Of a DNA stretch of 5,282 nt, positions 4,823 to 5,282 are shown piece by piece. Source of the stretch: Candidatus Omnitrophota bacterium (GTDB taxonomy: Bacteria; Omnitrophota; Omnitrophia; Omnitrophales; JACQLI01). Both the position numbers and the translations under genes were made by a program. Numbering within the stretch: the first letter of the stretch is position 1; each line of letters begins with the position of its first letter. The stretch spans positions 1-5,282 of the forward strand of contig JACQLI010000043.1 of assembly GCA_016204125.1 (NCBI GenBank), in the 5' to 3' direction. Under the pieces are notes generated by a model, which did no database searches, was not told the DNA's origin, and was given only the letters and a program-made list of their open reading frames with translations.

Positions 4823-5282
4823 TTAATCCTTGTCCTTGCCGTGTCCGCCGCCGTTACCCCCATCATCATGGGGATTACCACCGTTATCATTTCCAGGATT
4901 ATCAGACCCCTGATCATTTCCATGACCACCTGGGTTGGTGTCGTCACCGCCACCACTGTGATTCATATTACCATCATCACCGCCGGATTGTCCACCATCA
5001 TCATTAGGATTTCCGTGATCATTACCATCATCATGGGGATTACCACCGTTATCATTTCCATTGTCATTCCCACCATCAGCATTTGGCGGATTACCGTGTT
5101 CATCTCCTTGCCCAGGATTATCAAAACCGTCGTCATTTCCATGGCCACCCGGGTTGGTATCATCACCGCCACCGCTGTGGTTCGTGTGGTCATCATCACT
5201 GCTGTCATCGTCAGAGCTATCATCATCAGAACTGTCATCGTCAGACGCATCATCGTCTGAACTGTCGTCATCTGAGGCGTCA
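4823..5282 (-). CDS. C-terminal end of an acidic Asp/Ser and Gly/Asn/Asp/His repeat protein, 5' end outside window
   Basis: Reading the minus strand from 5281, 152 codons are open and end at TAA (4825-4823). The frame has no usable start within the window, which is why simple ORF calling misses it and shows nonsense frames instead. The first 31 visible residues are repeats of a DDDSS/DDDAS pentapeptide (5189-5281). The next ~120 are made almost only of Gly, Asn, Asp, His, Pro and Thr, with a 23-residue unit HSGGGDDTNPGGHGND..DNPG present twice and NDNGGNPHDD present twice. It ends GGGHGKDKD. No cysteine or hydrophobic segment is seen. Such extreme composition fits a disordered, divalent-metal-binding, secreted or surface-exposed tail. 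It lacks the GGxGxDxUx nonapeptides of RTX proteins. A stop-free repeat frame with coherent protein-level repeats, followed at 36 nt by a lipoprotein gene with its own ribosome site, supports it as real. The function is unknown. Confidence 0.75.
   Translation of the reverse strand, partial: DASDDDSSDDDASDDDSSDDDSSDDDSSDDDHTNHSGGGDDTNPGGHGNDDGFDNPGQGDEHGNPPNADGGNDNGNDNGGNPHDDGNDHGNPNDDGGQSGGDDGNMNHSGGGDDTNPGGHGNDQGSDNPGNDNGGNPHDDGGNGGGHGKDKD
4860..5060. repeat. 36-nt perfect direct repeat, 165 nt apart
   Basis: The segment at 4860-4895 is repeated exactly at 5025-5060. Both encode (minus strand) the peptide GNDNGGNPHDD, and the offset equals 55 codons, so the copies are in the same reading frame. 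Identity at every base, including third positions, points to recent duplication or gene conversion inside the repeat protein gene. Confidence 0.85.
4893..5183. repeat. 72-nt imperfect direct repeat, 219 nt apart
   Basis: The segment at 4893-4964 matches 5112-5183 with scattered substitutions and no gaps. The offset is 73 codons, so both encode the same 23-residue HSGGGDDTNPGGHGND unit. It is older than the 36-nt repeat, judging by its divergence. Confidence 0.8.
5189..5281 (-). repeat. Tandem 15-nt repeat encoding DDDSS/DDDAS
   Basis: About six consecutive 15-nt units code for three aspartates followed by Ser-Ser or Ala-Ser. Synonymous codon changes (GAC/GAT, AGT/TCT/AGC) are frequent between units, which suggests selection on the peptide rather than fresh slippage. 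The array may continue beyond the right edge. Confidence 0.8.

Noticed and set aside
4567..5260. Plus-strand His-rich and Ile/Thr-rich frames, and a minus-strand Met/Thr-rich frame at 4963-5271
   Set aside because: These are other-frame readings of the Asp/Gly/Asn repeat gene: GAT/GAC runs read on the opposite strand give His and Ile/Val runs. The lipoprotein gene also occupies part of the region.
4860..5281. CRISPR array or RTX calcium-binding repeats
   Set aside because: Repeat spacing is irregular (165 and 219 nt) and the repeats keep one coding frame, unlike CRISPR. The peptide units do not follow the GGxGxDxUx nonapeptide of RTX proteins.

Overview
The window reads as an ordinary chromosomal stretch of a Gram-negative bacterium. 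It has Sec-exported proteins, a lipoprotein with a classical lipobox, dense gene packing and moderate GC. Codon use gives no clear host. A cyclic-di-GMP-I riboswitch, together with the look of the proteins, would fit a deltaproteobacterium-like lineage, but this is a low-confidence guess.

Left block (1-3530, + strand): four tightly spaced genes run rightwards with gaps of 12, 12 and 30 nt, so they are probably co-transcribed. They are the C-terminal two thirds of a YyaL/DUF255-type protein, a membrane fatty acid desaturase with three histidine boxes, a small thioredoxin-fold [2Fe-2S] ferredoxin, and a secreted transglutaminase-like protein with Cys-His-Asp residues. The ferredoxin could be an electron donor for the desaturase; this is inferred from adjacency only.

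Centre (3531-3966): this long non-coding leader is the most interesting part of the window. It holds a candidate promoter, a well-matched GEMM-I (c-di-GMP-I) riboswitch aptamer, an intrinsic terminator, and a second hairpin that buries the Shine-Dalgarno sequence. The two strands of the aptamer's P1 helix each have an alternative partner downstream. The 3' strand is complementary to the terminator arm, and the 5' strand is complementary to the arm that hides the Shine-Dalgarno. The simplest reading is that c-di-GMP turns off both transcription and translation of the next gene.

Right block: the controlled gene (3967-4521, +) is a second, shorter copy of the secreted transglutaminase-like protein, about 72% identical by hand count over a gapless 138 residues. 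The Cys-His-Asp arrangement recalls LapG-type periplasmic proteases, which are controlled by c-di-GMP in pseudomonads through LapD. Here the second messenger would act on expression instead. Converging from the right on the minus strand are a small lipoprotein that starts with TTG and, upstream of it, the 3' end of a reading frame with no usable start in the window. That frame encodes an extremely acidic Asp/Ser then Gly/Asn/Asp/His repeat protein (4823-5282) that runs off the right edge. It is plausibly a secreted or surface protein.
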